Positions 23,796 through 35,995 of a stretch of 64,000 bases of DNA are shown piece by piece (positions within the stretch are counted from its first letter, which is position 1; each line of letters starts with the position of its first letter). The notes beneath the pieces were generated by a model. The model was given only the letters and a program-made list of their open reading frames with translations. It made no database searches and had not been told where the DNA came from. Source of the DNA: Silene conica (Eukaryota; Streptophyta; Magnoliopsida; Caryophyllales; Caryophyllaceae); the NCBI GenBank assembly GCA_029255685.2, contig CM055312.2:48828202-48892201 (forward strand), given 5' to 3'. The position numbers and the translations under genes are program-made.

Positions 23796-24094
23796 AATAC
23801 GCATCAATACAATTTCATCCAAGTTTATGAACTAATCTATAGTTCTATTTCTTAACCTCTAATCAACACTTAATTGATCCCGGGAACTAAGTTGAGGGAG
23901 AGCCGGTTTCCCTTTCGGTTACCCGACCGGGGGGTCTCTATCCTCACTCCATTCCCGAACCCAATATAGTGTCGCCCATCCTCCGGGGACCTCACACATA
24001 CATCAAAGGTACTAGGAACGAATATCAATCAAAACCGATCAACCGTTTAAAAGTTATAAACAAATTACGATTTTCAAATTATAACTCACAGGGG

Positions 24095-24480
24095 CCCCCA
24101 GCCGGTCGGCAGGCAGCCGGTCGGCCGGCTGGCGGTCCTCTTAGCCTACACTTTTCTTTCAAAATAACACAACATAAGGACTCCCAGCCGGTCGGCAGGC
24201 AGCCGGTCGGCCGGCTGGGAACCCCCTCCTAGCCTTCGCAAATCTCGTGACCCAATCCCAAATGCACTCCCAGCCGGCTGGCAGGCGGTCGGTCTGCCGG
24301 CTGGGATCCCTTTCTACTTTAAGGTTTTTCGCAAAATACCACAACACAAGGGACTACCAGCCGGTCGGCAGGCGGCCGGCTGGCAGTCCTAAGGCCAAAA
24401 TATTACAAAACTCGCAAAAACACAAAGACACTCTCAGCCGGTCGACCGGCGGCCGGTTGGTCGACCGGCTTAGAGAGCCT
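24095..24480. repeat. Five GC-rich hairpins in the LTR
   Basis: Five palindromic blocks built on agccgg...ccggct, at about 24098-24135, 24180-24218, 24270-24308, 24352-24390 and 24434-24475, in otherwise AT-rich DNA. Outer stems differ but still pair: ggact/agtcc in the fourth, ctct/agag in the fifth, tccc/ggga in the second and third. The partner set is at 34665-35040. Confidence 0.85.
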
Positions 24481-25427
24481 GATACGTAATACGCGATTTT
24501 CCAGCCCCTTTCTAAACAACACAAATCGACACAAATTCCTCAAAATTACTACAAGCAAGTTTACCCAACATTATTAATCATCCAATACTACTTCCTAGCA
24601 GCACATAAATCCCATAAAAATCCTCAAAACTGTTATAACATGTATCCGTCGCAAACATGAGATTTTTCATAAAAATAACCTATGAAAGCAAGAACACCAA
24701 CAAGCATGATTTAATCATAAAAAAAGCATTCCTAAGCATGTTACTAAGCCCTTTGATCATTAAACATTAATAAAAACAGAAACCATCACAAGATTAACAA
24801 CAAAAGTGCTAATATTCACAAATAGGCCGAGTTTCTCATTATCGTCACCTCTCAAGCGATTCCGGCTAAAGATCCTCCTCAACCAAGTTGCTAACACCCT
24901 CTGGATCGTCTAAGCCCTCGCCTACAACATAAACAAACGGGTTTAAGGACTTAAAACGGGATTTAGGGAAAACAGCCCCATTTTCGAGTTTAAGGATTTA
25001 CAAAATGAAAGTGATAGATGGCTTGGAAATCGAATGAGGATTCCGAAAATGTCATTGTTACCTCGATTTGGTTAACGGATGACGAAGAAAAGCTCAAAAG
25101 AAGATGTTAACAATGGAGGTTTTATGAGAATATGTTTTACAGTGGAAATGTTGAGGATGGAGGATGCATATGTCGACTAAAGGGGTTTATGGGGGTTTTA
25201 AGGACTGTCCTTTCCGAGTCAATTAAACGGGTCGGACATTTGAACGGATATTAAGACGTGAGTTTAAGTTTACCAAGTCCGTATTCGTCTTAAGGACTTA
25301 AGGTTCTTAAGACGGATCTTACTAATTAAATTAAAACCTTTCACAATAAATTATTAAAATATTATTTTATTACGAAAAATAACTTAAAACGCTTAAATTA
25401 GATTTTACGAAAATACGGGCTGTTACA

Positions 25428-27626
25428 ATCACCCAATCTTCAAAAAGTTTCGTCCTCGAAACTCGAAGGTAAAAGTAGGTACGAAAACAACTCTAACATT
25501 CAAAATATATCAAGCGGGTTATGATAATCCAAAACTTTATCTCGCAAAAAGGTTTCAAGAGGGAAAGATTTAAAGGCACAAGTCTTCGTCAATGGATAAT
25601 GGGATTCTCGTTACGTATTCAAGAGTCCGACATTCCAAATTTGAGACAAATCCCAAAATTTTGTTCAAATAAAGTTAAAAATTAGATTGATTCGGTGTTG
25701 ACAAGCACAGTACAGGCTATCAGACGTCTCCAATAACAAGTCCTAGTGGCAGTCAACGCTGAAATCCAACAAAATTGCAAAACGTTACGTTTCTTAAAAC
25801 CAAGTTTTCCTTCAAATAAACCACTACTCTCAAGTTCTTGAAAAAGTAACATTGAAACAATGACAACCAGTTGCTTCAACGGAAGGGAAAGCAGTTTCAA
25901 ATTCACAAAACATTTAAGCTTTTCCAAAAACAGTGGATTTAAAGTTAACAAATGGGGAAACAAGTTTCAAAACTGACGTTTGAGAGCGCGGAAACGGTCG
26001 CAGAGCTTATTTTCAACACGAAGAATTAGGGGTTTCAAGCCTCGCGGCCGTAAGAACACAAAGGAGGGTTGAAGGGACGGAACAATCAAGTCGAAGGTTA
26101 AAGAAGACGGTAACCTTTGCCAAACATGGGTACACTAACCTCTCAATCCATAATCAACACATTTTTACAACGATTCTAGTATATCCCAAAAAGAGCGATT
26201 TTAGTAACCTCAACGCTCACAATAGTTTCGCGGTCCTTCTTACCCCTATCTCATCCACAAAATAAGGTATTCCTCTACAAGACGGTTTCCAACTCTCACT
26301 CGGTCTACCCCAAAAATCCGTTCTATTCGGGTTAAGGATCACTCACTCAAGGTGGAAGTCCAACGAACACGCCTCGGTCCGAGGTTTACGCACTTCTAAG
26401 TCTAAATCCGAATTCCTGGCACCGTAACATCAAATTTGAATTTAGGATATCAACCTTTCTACGAAATCGCTTTTCTCAATCGGACAGGCCATGACCAACA
26501 TTACCTATATCCTTTAGTTCTACGCCGTTCAATTCCATCAAATTTACTCTCACAGGAGTACTTCGAAATCTTATGTTTCCTTCAAATTGTCTATTACCAT
26601 AAAACGATCCTTCTACGATAAGGTCCTACTAAGGTAACAACTCTTAAGTTAAGCAAGTCTATGACTGGTTCTCATGGCTAATTCCTCAAAACGATCCAGC
26701 TCTCAAAGTTCCTCAAATTCAAAAGTGGCATCATCCTTCCAAGTACCTATTTTCCAAAAGTCTAGACATCCCATCTCAAATAGTTCCTAAGTGACAATTC
26801 AATCAACCTCTCAGACTACTCGACTTAGGTGATATATCTACTAAACTTGTATCACGGTCCACAAATAACCATACTCAAATCAATGCGTTTCTGGACTTAC
26901 ATCCCTCAATGACTCATTCGCTCTCAACTAGTGACGTATCCTAGATTTCTTTGAAGTCCTTCGTTAGATAGCACTAAGATCCATTAAATAACTTAAGATC
27001 AACCACTCAGTCAATTCCACAAGTTCTTGTAAAGGTTCCAACGTTCTCACACCGTTACTAACAACTCTCGTTCCTCAAGCTCAAACAACATTAGCTTACC
27101 TCATTCACTTATTGGACAACATCAGCGCCTTAAGCATATTCCTCAAAATCAATCTTTACTCCGAGTCCCTCTAGATCCTCAAATGGATACTCGAAATTTA
27201 AAATTACCCAAGACTTAGCACGATTCTCATTCCTAAGTTCCATTAGGAATCGTGTAACACTCTACCTAGCGCAACTATCCCATCGTTCACTTACTCTTCA
27301 AATTAGTAACATAAGGGTACTAAGATTCACAACACATTCCATCAGCTCCTTAGGTTTTCCTCAAATAGCATCACTCTCCATATAACGGTATACAGCTAAC
27401 TTCACAAGATTCCCAAGTTTATCTATGGTAGGTTACCGCACGCGATGTTTCAGGGAAGCAAGTTATCAGATTGAGTGACAAGGAAATGAAGATAGATTCC
27501 AAAGAGGATTTACCGGAATCTAAGGAAAGAGATTAAGGTCTTAACGGCTACGAGTACATCGACCATAAATTAGATGTAAGGTATGAACATACCAGTAGGT
27601 GGGGCAGGGTGAACTCCAGTCTTAGC
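25428..27626 (-). other. Internal region without recognisable pol
   Basis: Between the 3' end of gag and the 3' LTR, where protease and pol would lie in an autonomous relative. Only short frames are present and no RT, integrase or RNase H motif was seen. It may be unrelated filler or pol decayed beyond recognition. Confidence 0.6.
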
Positions 27627-28022
27627 TTAACTCTGAACGGCTCTGGCTCCACTGGTCTCAGCCTCTAGGTCAGTAGTGATGGCTCTGCCGATGGAGGTCT
27701 TCCTCTCGGGGCACTCGAAGAATTTGTGTCCAGGCTTCTTGTAGGTGTAACATAAGTACGGATCACCGTCACAGGTAACTCTAGGATGAAGATCCTTGTG
27801 GCACTTGAAACACTTCAGGGGAGCTTCTGTCGAGGGTTCCATGTCTCGATTCTGAGAAGCCTTAGCTCCATTGGGTTCTCCCTTTCCTTGGGGGCACTGT
27901 TCAGAGAGGTGTCCTTGCCTTCTGCAACGGTAGCAAATGCGTGGTCTACCACGACGGTTATTGTCTGGCCCAACTGTAGTAGGTTGCACAAGGAACTGTG
28001 GGTGCTTTCCTCTTCCAGGAGG

Positions 28023-29084
28023 TGATGCGGGAGCATTAGCAAGGGTTCGAGGTCGTGACCCACGACCCAAGGAAAGATTAAAAATGTTCGATATGGGTTC
28101 GATACGGATTTTTAAGTTAGCTTGGAAAGACGTATTGAAGGAACAAGGGAAGGTAGCGGGAAACTACCTTGGAAGTCGCACCAAGAGTGGCGACATGAAG
28201 GGCACGAAACCCTAGATTAATTAGGGTTTGTGTTTTATTCTTTTTGTTATTTTAATTAGTTTTGTTATTTAATTAATTAAGTTTGTTACTAGTTTGTTAC
28301 AACTAGGTTGTTAAGGTTGTTACAAGGTGGTTACAAAGTTAGTTATTAGTTAGTTATGAGTTTGTTATTAAGTTGTTAGGGTTTGTTACTACAACTTAAT
28401 CTTTTATTTATTAGTTTATCTTTTAAGATTTAATAAGGATTATTTTAATCCATAAGATAGAATTAGGAAAGTAAAATAAGTAGTAGTAGTACTCGGTTGG
28501 GACGGATGTCTTGGGAACCGTGTAGGAGTCGTTTTTCTTTCCTATTTCGATTCTAAGTTTGTGACGGATGACCTTACTATAAATAGGCATCCTTAGTTGT
28601 TTGTTTTAGAATATTCAAGTGATAAATTAAAAACCTTTTTGTTAAGTTTTACTTACAAATCTAAAGTATCTGTGTGAGCTTTAAAACCCGAAGTATCTGT
28701 GTGAGCTTCAAAATAATTGAGAGAATATCTGTGTGAGTTTGATCAATTATCCTATCCATCGACATACATAATTCATTCATTAAATCGTTTCACAAATCTT
28801 TCAAGTATTAAGTGCCGTGCCTTATTACGTCATCAAGATTCATCGATCAAGAACCACCAAGAACGATCACCACCGTTGACCACCCGTTGACCGCCGCCAC
28901 GTCAGCCTGCCGTGCTGCCACGTCATCACCACCGTGCCACCATTCATCCGTTTTCATCTTTCTTGGTTACTTTTTCGTTCTTTATTCGTTCAAGATTATA
29001 ATATTTCTTTAGTATTTTTATTCCGCTGCAACATCCGTATTTTAGTTGATTATCTTTATTGATTATCACCCCAAATACGCATCA
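28023..29084 (+). repeat. 5' LTR of gag-protease element
   Basis: 1062 bp. Its first 193 bases repeat the coding tail of the element's own frame. TATA-like TATAAATAG at 28578-28586. Confidence 0.93.
28578..28586 (+). promoter_or_regulatory. TATA box of LTR promoter
   Basis: TATAAATAG, a close match to the plant TATA consensus, mid-LTR where U3 meets R. Copy in the 3' LTR at 31600-31608. Confidence 0.65.
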
Positions 29085-29086
29085 AA

Positions 29087-29099
29087 TTGGTATCAGAGC
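29087..29099 (+). promoter_or_regulatory. Primer-binding site
   Basis: TTGGTATCAGAGC two bases after the LTR end; initiator tRNA-Met type. Confidence 0.88.
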
Positions 29100-29152
29100 T
29101 TCGGCTCTTGGTCTAATTTTTATTACACCAGTTCTTGGGAAAGTTTGTCAAC

Positions 29153-31237
29153 ATGGTAGGATCTCAAGATGGAGAAGAAAAATCATGGGAGGAGAGCAAT
29201 ATGGAGTTAAAATCCGAAATCCAAGAGCTCAAGTATCTCATAAAGACTATGATGACCAAAGGAGGTCATAAGAAAACGGGGGAGTCCTCATCTAGGGCGA
29301 GTGACTCGGAAGAAGAAGCTGAATTTAAGGGCAAGACTTGGGACAAGAACGATGATGATAGAGGTCTCAAACTTGACATCCCTGAATTCAAAGGAGACAT
29401 GGATCCGGAAGATTTCTTGGAGTGGCTAAGACAAACGGAGAGAGTCTTTGAGTACAAGGAATACGATGACCGGAAGCAGTTCAAAGTTGCTATATTAAAG
29501 CTTACCAAGTACGCTTCACTATGGTATGAAAATCTGGTGAGACAAAGAAAGAAGCAACACAAAGAAAAGATTAAGTCTTGGGCAAAGTTGAAAAAGCACA
29601 TGGTAAAGAAATTCTTGCCAAAGGACTACAATCAAGAAAATTACCTAAAACTCCATTCTTTAACTCAAGATAATATGTCCGTCTCAGAATACATTCGGGA
29701 ATTTGAAAAGATGACTATTGTATGTGATCTAGATGAGAGGGAGGAGTTGAAAGTTGCTAGATTTATTCGTGGTTTAGTACCAACCCTAGCTTCAAGGGTT
29801 GAGATTCAAAACTATGAAGATTACTATGATGTGTGCAGGATTGCTTTGAAGTTTGAAAGACATGACAAGGCAAAGAAAGTAAATTCTTATAAAAGCACAA
29901 GAGTCGGAGAAGGCTCATCATCATACACCACCAATACCGCGCCTAAGAAGGAGGCGTCGAAGGAAGAGGCGGCCGAAAAGGCCAAAGGAGCATTCAAGCC
30001 AAGTATTCCTGATCCTAGAGGGAGTACAATTAGAAGATGTTATAAGTGTCAAGGCTATGGACACATCGCTACGGATTGCCCTCAAAAGAGAACCTTATCC
30101 ATTCAAGAACTTCAAGGTATGGTTCCAAACTTTGTTGTACCTGAAATTGTTGAGGAGGAGAAAATTGAGGAGGAAAAGGAGGATAGGAAAGTCGTGGGAG
30201 CCGAGAGTGAGGACGAAGGAGAGTGCCTCGTAGTACGTGCTTTACATGTGGAGTCCACGATGGAGGGTGAGGAACAAAGAGATAATGTGTTCCATACTCG
30301 TTGTAAGGTAGAGGGAAAAAAGTGCGACTTGATTATTGATAGCGGGTCTTGCACTAATGTGGTTTCAAAAACCTTAGTTTTGGAGTTGGAGTTAAGTATT
30401 AGGGCTAGAGAAAAACCATATAAGTTGCAATGGTTAGATGGAAACCAAGGAGTACGGGTAGAAAAACAAGCCTTAATTTCTTTCAACATTGGACCTTATG
30501 AGGATAAACTGTGGTGTGACATCGTCCCTATGAACGCATGTCATATATTACTTGGAAGGCCTTGGCAATACGATAGGAACGTTATACATGATGGGAGAGC
30601 AAATGTATATAGCGTTACTAAAGGAGGTACCATCTATGATCTCCAACCTTTATCAAGAATCAAACCTAGGCCACATAATTCAAAGAAGAGTTTGTTTATG
30701 GAGGTAGGAGAGGGGTCATCAAGCGAGGAGGCCGCGGGAACGGTTAAGCGAGAGGTTGGGTTGGTTGAGATTCATGGGGGAGATGGTAGTTGTGAGGGGC
30801 TGCCGAGTAAGGAGGAGCGCGGAGGTTTGGAGGGTGCGACAACCGTGCGCTTGGTGGAGGAAGTTGGCCGTGAAGTTGCTAGGGCCAAAGGCAAGGAGTC
30901 CATGGTGCATAAGGACTTTTGGAACATGAAGTTGATGAGTCAAGGAAACCGTGTTCTCAACGAATCAAGGGCTAACATATCCAAGTCTACTCGAGAGTTA
31001 CATGATCTTAATTTGAGGTCAAATTCTCAAAAACTGAGAGAGTATGATGCGGGAGCATTAGCAAGGGTTCGAGGTCGTGACCCACGACCCAAGGAAAGAT
31101 TAAAAATGTTCGATATGGGTTCGATACGGATTTTTAAGTTAGCTTGGAAAGACGTATTGAAGGAACAAGGGAAGGTAGCGGGAAACTACCTTGGAAGTCG
31201 AACCAAGAGTGGCGACATGAAGGGCACGAAACCCTAG
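29153..31237 (+). CDS. Gag-protease polyprotein with LTR-encoded tail
   Basis: 694 aa from ATG 29153, the first ATG in the frame. An acidic/charged N-terminus precedes a gag core about 73-229 that is clearly homologous to that of the CRM-like element (LDIPEF, WLRQTERVFEYK, ASLWYE). A CCHC knuckle follows (C296, C299, H304, C309), then an aspartic protease with D396 in IDSGSCTN. After the protease comes a charged region with no RT. Residues 632-694, starting D-A-G-A, are encoded by the first part of the 3' LTR. The frame is fully open, so gag and protease are probably still made; reverse transcriptase and integrase must come from another element. No frameshift or stop. Confidence 0.93.
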   Translation: MVGSQDGEEKSWEESNMELKSEIQELKYLIKTMMTKGGHKKTGESSSRASDSEEEAEFKGKTWDKNDDDRGLKLDIPEFKGDMDPEDFLEWLRQTERVFEYKEYDDRKQFKVAILKLTKYASLWYENLVRQRKKQHKEKIKSWAKLKKHMVKKFLPKDYNQENYLKLHSLTQDNMSVSEYIREFEKMTIVCDLDEREELKVARFIRGLVPTLASRVEIQNYEDYYDVCRIALKFERHDKAKKVNSYKSTRVGEGSSSYTTNTAPKKEASKEEAAEKAKGAFKPSIPDPRGSTIRRCYKCQGYGHIATDCPQKRTLSIQELQGMVPNFVVPEIVEEEKIEEEKEDRKVVGAESEDEGECLVVRALHVESTMEGEEQRDNVFHTRCKVEGKKCDLIIDSGSCTNVVSKTLVLELELSIRAREKPYKLQWLDGNQGVRVEKQALISFNIGPYEDKLWCDIVPMNACHILLGRPWQYDRNVIHDGRANVYSVTKGGTIYDLQPLSRIKPRPHNSKKSLFMEVGEGSSSEEAAGTVKREVGLVEIHGGDGSCEGLPSKEERGGLEGATTVRLVEEVGREVARAKGKESMVHKDFWNMKLMSQGNRVLNESRANISKSTRELHDLNLRSNSQKLREYDAGALARVRGRDPRPKERLKMFDMGSIRIFKLAWKDVLKEQGKVAGNYLGSRTKSGDMKGTKP

Positions 31238-32106
31238 ATTAATTAGGGTTTGTGTTTTATTCTTTTTGTTATTTTAATTAGTTTTGTTATTTAATTAATT
31301 AAGTTTGTTACTAGTTTGTTACAACTAGGTTGTTAAGGTTGTTACAAGGTGGTTACAAAGTTAGTTATTAGTTAGTTATGAGTTTGTTATTAAGTTGTTA
31401 GGGTTTGTTACTACAACTTAATCTTTTATTTATTAGTTTATCTTTTAAGATTTAATAAGGATTATTTTAATCCATAAGATAGAATTAGGAAAGTAAAATA
31501 AGTAGTAGTAGTACTCGGTTGGGACGGATGTCTTGGGAACCGTGTAGGAGTCGTTTTTCTTTCCTATTTCGATTCTAAGTTTGTGACGGATGACCTTACT
31601 ATAAATAGGCATCCTTAGTTGTTTGTTTTAGAATATTCAAGTGATAAATTAAAAACCTTTTTGTTAAGTTTTACTTACAAATCTAAAGTATCTGTGTGAG
31701 CTTTAAAACCCGAAGTATCTGTGTGAGCTTCAAAATAATTGAGAGAATATCTGTGTGAGTTTGATCAATTATCCTATCCATCGACATACATAATTCATTC
31801 ATTAAATCGTTTCACAAATCTTTCAAGTATTAAGTGCCGTGCCTTATTACGTCATCAAGATTCATCGATCAAGAACCACCAAGAACGATCACCACCGTTG
31901 ACCACCCGTTGACCGCCGCCACGTCAGCCTGCCGTGCTGCCACGTCATCACCACCGTGCCACCATTCATCCGTTTTCATCTTTCTTGGTTACTTTTTCGT
32001 TCTTTATTCGTTCAAGATTATAATATTTCTTTAGTATTTTTATTCCGCTGCAACATCCGTATTTTAGTTGATTATCTTTATTGATTATCACCCCAAATAC
32101 GCATCA
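31045..32106 (+). repeat. 3' LTR of gag-protease element
   Basis: Same 1062 bp as the 5' LTR with one difference noticed (31201), which is synonymous in the LTR-encoded tail. Confidence 0.93.
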
Positions 32107-33012
32107 GGAGGAGAGGAGGAGGAAGGAGGACTAAGAGGTCTCTTGCTTCGACAGCTATGAAAAGGCGATGGAGGAGGAGAGAAAGCTCTAGCCCCATCAC
32201 AATAGATCTCATAAGGGTCCTCTGCTCGCAAGACACTGTAGTAACTCTGGAAGTAAGAAGTCGGGTCACCACTAGCTACACTCCTAGTCTCAGCATTAAG
32301 CTTGCTCCGGAACAGATAGGCTTTGTCTTCTTCTCTCTCAACTAGCTGTGGGACAAAGTGGATCAGCTCCTCAAATCGATTGGTGAAGGCTTGAACAGAA
32401 AGGGTCCCTTGGCGAAGGTTCATGAATTCGGTCATCTTATCTTGGCGGATGTCCTTATGGTAAAACCTCATGCCAAGAAGAGTCTTGAAACGACTCCAAG
32501 TGGAAGTAGGGTCACGAGTAGCAGGAGCACTGATTGTCAACCACCAACTCCTAGCCTCACGAATTAAGAACTGTGATGCCACTCGGGTCTGATCCTCAGG
32601 TCGAACGTCATAAATCATGAAATTCCTTTCCATGTCAAAGAACCAAGCGGTGAGGGTCGCAGCACTGGTCTCTCCGTCGAATGTCTTAGCTGCATTCCTC
32701 CACATCTGGGTAATAATCCAAGCAAATCCTCCAGGTTGGTTACTTCCCGAGGTTTGAGATGAAGAAGAAGGCATAGACGACCTAGCTATGCAATCCTGAA
32801 AAGTTTGAATGAAGGCTTGCGTCTCAGCATTCCCATCATTGGTTGGCTCTACCATTCTTCCATCATAAGAGGGTAAATCGTTAGACGTATTCTTAACAAG
32901 GCACAAACAGACTACAATATAAGTCCTTAAATCTACCCCATCTCTCATTCATTATTTGTTTATTTGGTCAAGTTAAGGTTGGGGGTCACATGAGTGCGTC
33001 GGGAGCAATAAT

Positions 33013-33025
33013 GCTCTGATACCAA
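33013..33025 (-). promoter_or_regulatory. Primer-binding site of gag-only Gypsy element
   Basis: The minus strand reads TTGGTATCAGAGC one base after the 5' LTR; initiator tRNA-Met type. Confidence 0.88.
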
Positions 33026-33026
33026 C

Positions 33027-35990
33027 TGTAAAACCCCTCGCGAAAGCGGAAATTTAAACATACAAAAGTACTAAAAATGCAGCGGAATTAAAACTTTTTA
33101 ACAACTAAACAACATGCGAGAAGTCTTAAACTGAACGGAAACTGAAACTGAAATAAAACCAAAATAGATAAGTAACAGTTCTACGTACTGGAATGAAATA
33201 TATACACAGCCTGGGATGGAACATCCCTACAGGCACCAAAACGTAAAGTAACAAAAGTCTAAGAGTCTAGCTAGGCGATATAAAGGTAAGTCATATGATG
33301 ACAACAAGATCATCACTCGCTAGCCCTCCCGTAACCCTGCTCGAACCTACATGTACCTACATACATGAAAACATGTACGCCACAATCAGTGGGGAGTGAC
33401 TAGAGTTCTCCTAGCCACCTTTTTTGACAACACGTAACACATAAAACAATACAGAATACTCCCACATATATCAACATGTGAAGCATAAACATCTCATCAA
33501 TTGATCTCATAACAACATGCCAACTCTAGTGCACGGCTCTCAACCAACTTCATAAACCGTTAGGAAGGAGAGCCGGTTTCCCTACTGGTTACCAAGTCGG
33601 GGGGTCTTTCAATCCAACTATTTATGAAACCGAACTAAGAGTCACCCAATGCCTTGGATGATCAAACCATAACTCAAACAAATATACATTTACTCATCAT
33701 TATCAATATCTATATCTGACACGTACCAACTCAAGGCAAGCAGATAAATTCAGCAAGTACAAGGTTCAGCGGTCAACTCAAGACATAACCTAATACCAAA
33801 ACATTCAGCAAGTGTAAAGGTTCAGCGGTCAACTTAAGACATAACCTAAACACCAAAACATTCAGCAAGCAAGGACTCAGAGGCCAACTTAAGGCATGGA
33901 CCTGCCAATCAGCAAGACACTAGACTCAGCGGCCAACTTAAGGCATGGACCTGCCAATCAGCAAGACACTAGACTCAGCGGCCAACTTAAGGCATAGACT
34001 AGCATCCAAAAGTAAAGGACTCAGAGGCCAGCTTAAGGCATGTCCCTTCACCACATCACAAGGTACTAAACTCAGAGGCCAGCTTAAGGCATGTTCTAGC
34101 ACCAAACATCTGCACCCCGGGCAAGGTGTCAGTTCCTTAGCTACCCCGTTGTGCAGCTGCTCTACTCGTCAGACTCAGAGGCCAACTTAAGGCATGTTCC
34201 AACGCGATCACAATCCTACATGTCTGGGCTCAGATGCCAGCTTAAGGCATATCCCAGACACGACAAACATACACATATAGGGCTCAGAGGCCAGCTTAAG
34301 GCATATCCCCATATATGGCAAACAACTCACGTATTAAGCTCAGAGGCCAGCTTAAGGCATACCTTAATACGCATCAATACAATTTCATCCAAGTTTATGA
34401 ACTAATCTATAGTTCTATTTCTTAACCTCTAATCAACACTTAATTGATCCCGGGAACTAAGTTGAGGGAGAGCCGGTTTCCCTTTCGGTTACCCGACCGG
34501 GGGGTCTCTATCCTCACTCCATTCCCGAACCCAATATAGTGTCGCCCATCCTCCGGGGACCTCACACATACATCAAAGGTACTAGGAACGAATATCAATC
34601 AAAACCGATCAACCGTTTAAAAGTTATAAACAAATTACGATTTTCAAATTATAACTCACAGGGGCCCCCAGCCGGTCGGCAGGCAGCCGGTCGGCCGGCT
34701 GGTGGTCCTCTTAGCCTACACTTTTCTTTCAAAATAACACAACATAAGGACTCCTAGCCGGTCGGCAGGCAGCCGGTCGGCCGGCAGGGAACCCCCTCCT
34801 AGCCTTCGCAAATCTCGTGACCCAATCCCAAATGCACTCCCAGCCGGCTGGCAGGCGGCCGGTCTGCCGGCTGGGATCCCTTTCTACTTTAAGGTTTTTC
34901 GCAAAATACCACAACACAAGGGACTACCAGCCGGTCGGCCGGCTGGCAGTCCTAAGGCCAAAATATTACAAAACTCGCAAAAACACAAAGACACTCTCAG
35001 CCGGTCGACCGGCGGCCGGTTGGTCGACCGGCTTAGAGAGCCTGATACGTAATACGCGATTTTCCAGCCCCTTTCTAAACAACACAAATCGACACAAATT
35101 CCTCAAAATTACTACAAGCAAGTTTACCCAACATTATTAATCATCCAATACTACTTCCTAGCAGCACATAAATCCCATAAAAATCCTCAAAACTGTTATA
35201 ACATGTATCCGTCGCAAACATGAGATTTTTCATAAAAATAACCTATGAAAGCAAGAACACCAACAAGCATGATTTCATCATAAAAAAAGCATTCCTAAGC
35301 ATGTTACTAAGCCCTTTGATCATTAAACATTAATAAAAACAGAAACCATCACAAGATTAACAACAAAAGTGCTAATATTCACAAATAGGCCGAGTTTCTC
35401 ATTATCGTCACCTCTCAAGCGATTCCGGCTAAAGATCCTCCTCAACCAAGTTGCTAATACCCTCTGGATCGTCTAAGCCCTCGCCTACAACATAAACAAA
35501 CGGGTTTAAGGACTTAAAACGGGATTTAGGGAAAACAGCCCCATTTTCGAGTTTAAGGATTTGCAAAATGAAAGTGATAGATGGCTTGGAAATCGAATGA
35601 GGATTCCGAAAATGTCATTGTTACCTCGATTTGGTTAACGGATGACGAAGAAAAGCTCAAAAGATGATGTTAACAATGGAGGTTTTATGAGAATATGTTT
35701 TACAGTGGAAATGTTGAGGATGGAGGATGCATATGTCGACTAAAGGGGTTTATGGGGGTTTTAAGGACTGTCCTTTCCGAGTCAATTAAACGGGTCGGAC
35801 ATTTGAACGGATATTAAGACGTGAGTTTAAGTTTACCAAGTCCGTATTCGTCTTAAGGACTTAAGGTTCTTAAGACGGATCTTACTAATTAAATTAAAAC
35901 CTTTCACAATAAATTATTAAAATATTATTTTATTACGAAAAATAACTTAAAACGCTTAAATTAGATTTTACGAAAATACGGGCTGTTACA
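33027..35990 (-). repeat. 5' LTR of gag-only Gypsy element
   Basis: Partner of 22457-25427. Seven bases shorter because the fourth GC-rich hairpin has lost caggcgg between its palindromic halves (near 34940). Confidence 0.92.
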
Positions 35991-35995
35991 ATAAT

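Larger units (their letters stand above)
22457..25427 (-). repeat. 3' LTR of gag-only Gypsy element
   Basis: 2971 bp. Contains an 11-unit repeat at 23195-23795 and a series of GC-rich palindromes at 24095-24480, both repeated in the partner LTR at offset 10570. Confidence 0.92.
28023..32106 (+). mobile_element. Gag-protease Gypsy element, CRM-related, very young
   Basis: Complete 4084-bp element with 1062-bp LTRs (28023-29084, 31045-32106), TSD GGAGG (28018-28022, 32107-32111), primer site TTGGTATCAGAGC at 29087 and one long frame. Only one LTR difference was noticed (28179, C, against 31201, A). It has gag and protease but no RT, RNase H or integrase. LTR ends TGATGCGGGAGCA...GCATCA resemble the CRM-like element, a likely helper type. 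Confidence 0.93.
27627..32948 (-). pseudogene. Gypsy-type gag split by a nested element
   Basis: N-terminal part 32948-32107 and C-terminal part 28017-27627. The gag core lies in the first part (WF-D-MERNF, ARSWW, the usual helical block). The second part carries three knuckles: CYRCRRQGHLSEQC, CFKCHKDLHPRVTC, and a third with Tyr in place of the second Cys (CYTYKKPGHKFFEC). If the inserted 4084 bp and one copy of the GGAGG duplication are ignored, the two parts total 1233 nt (410 aa plus stop) in one frame. It was therefore intact when hit. ATG 32948 is about 65 bp after the primer site. Confidence 0.85.
22457..35990 (-). mobile_element. Gag-only Gypsy-type element with 3-kb LTRs (minus strand)
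   Basis: LTRs 22457-25427 (2971 bp) and 33027-35990 (2964 bp), TSD ATAAT (22452-22456, 35991-35995). On the minus strand the LTR begins TGTAACAGCCCG and ends GGGGTTTTACA. The primer site is at 33013-33025. The interior (25428-33026) carries gag near the 5' end and about 2.2 kb without any recognisable pol. Gag is split by the 4.1-kb element at 28023-32106. LTRs differ by about eight substitutions and one 7-bp deletion seen by eye, so insertion was recent. Confidence 0.9.

Noticed and set aside
23375..23835. Frames with repeated LRGQLKAC motif
   Set aside because: Produced by the 20-22 base repeats in the LTR; spacers are not multiples of three and the frame changes.
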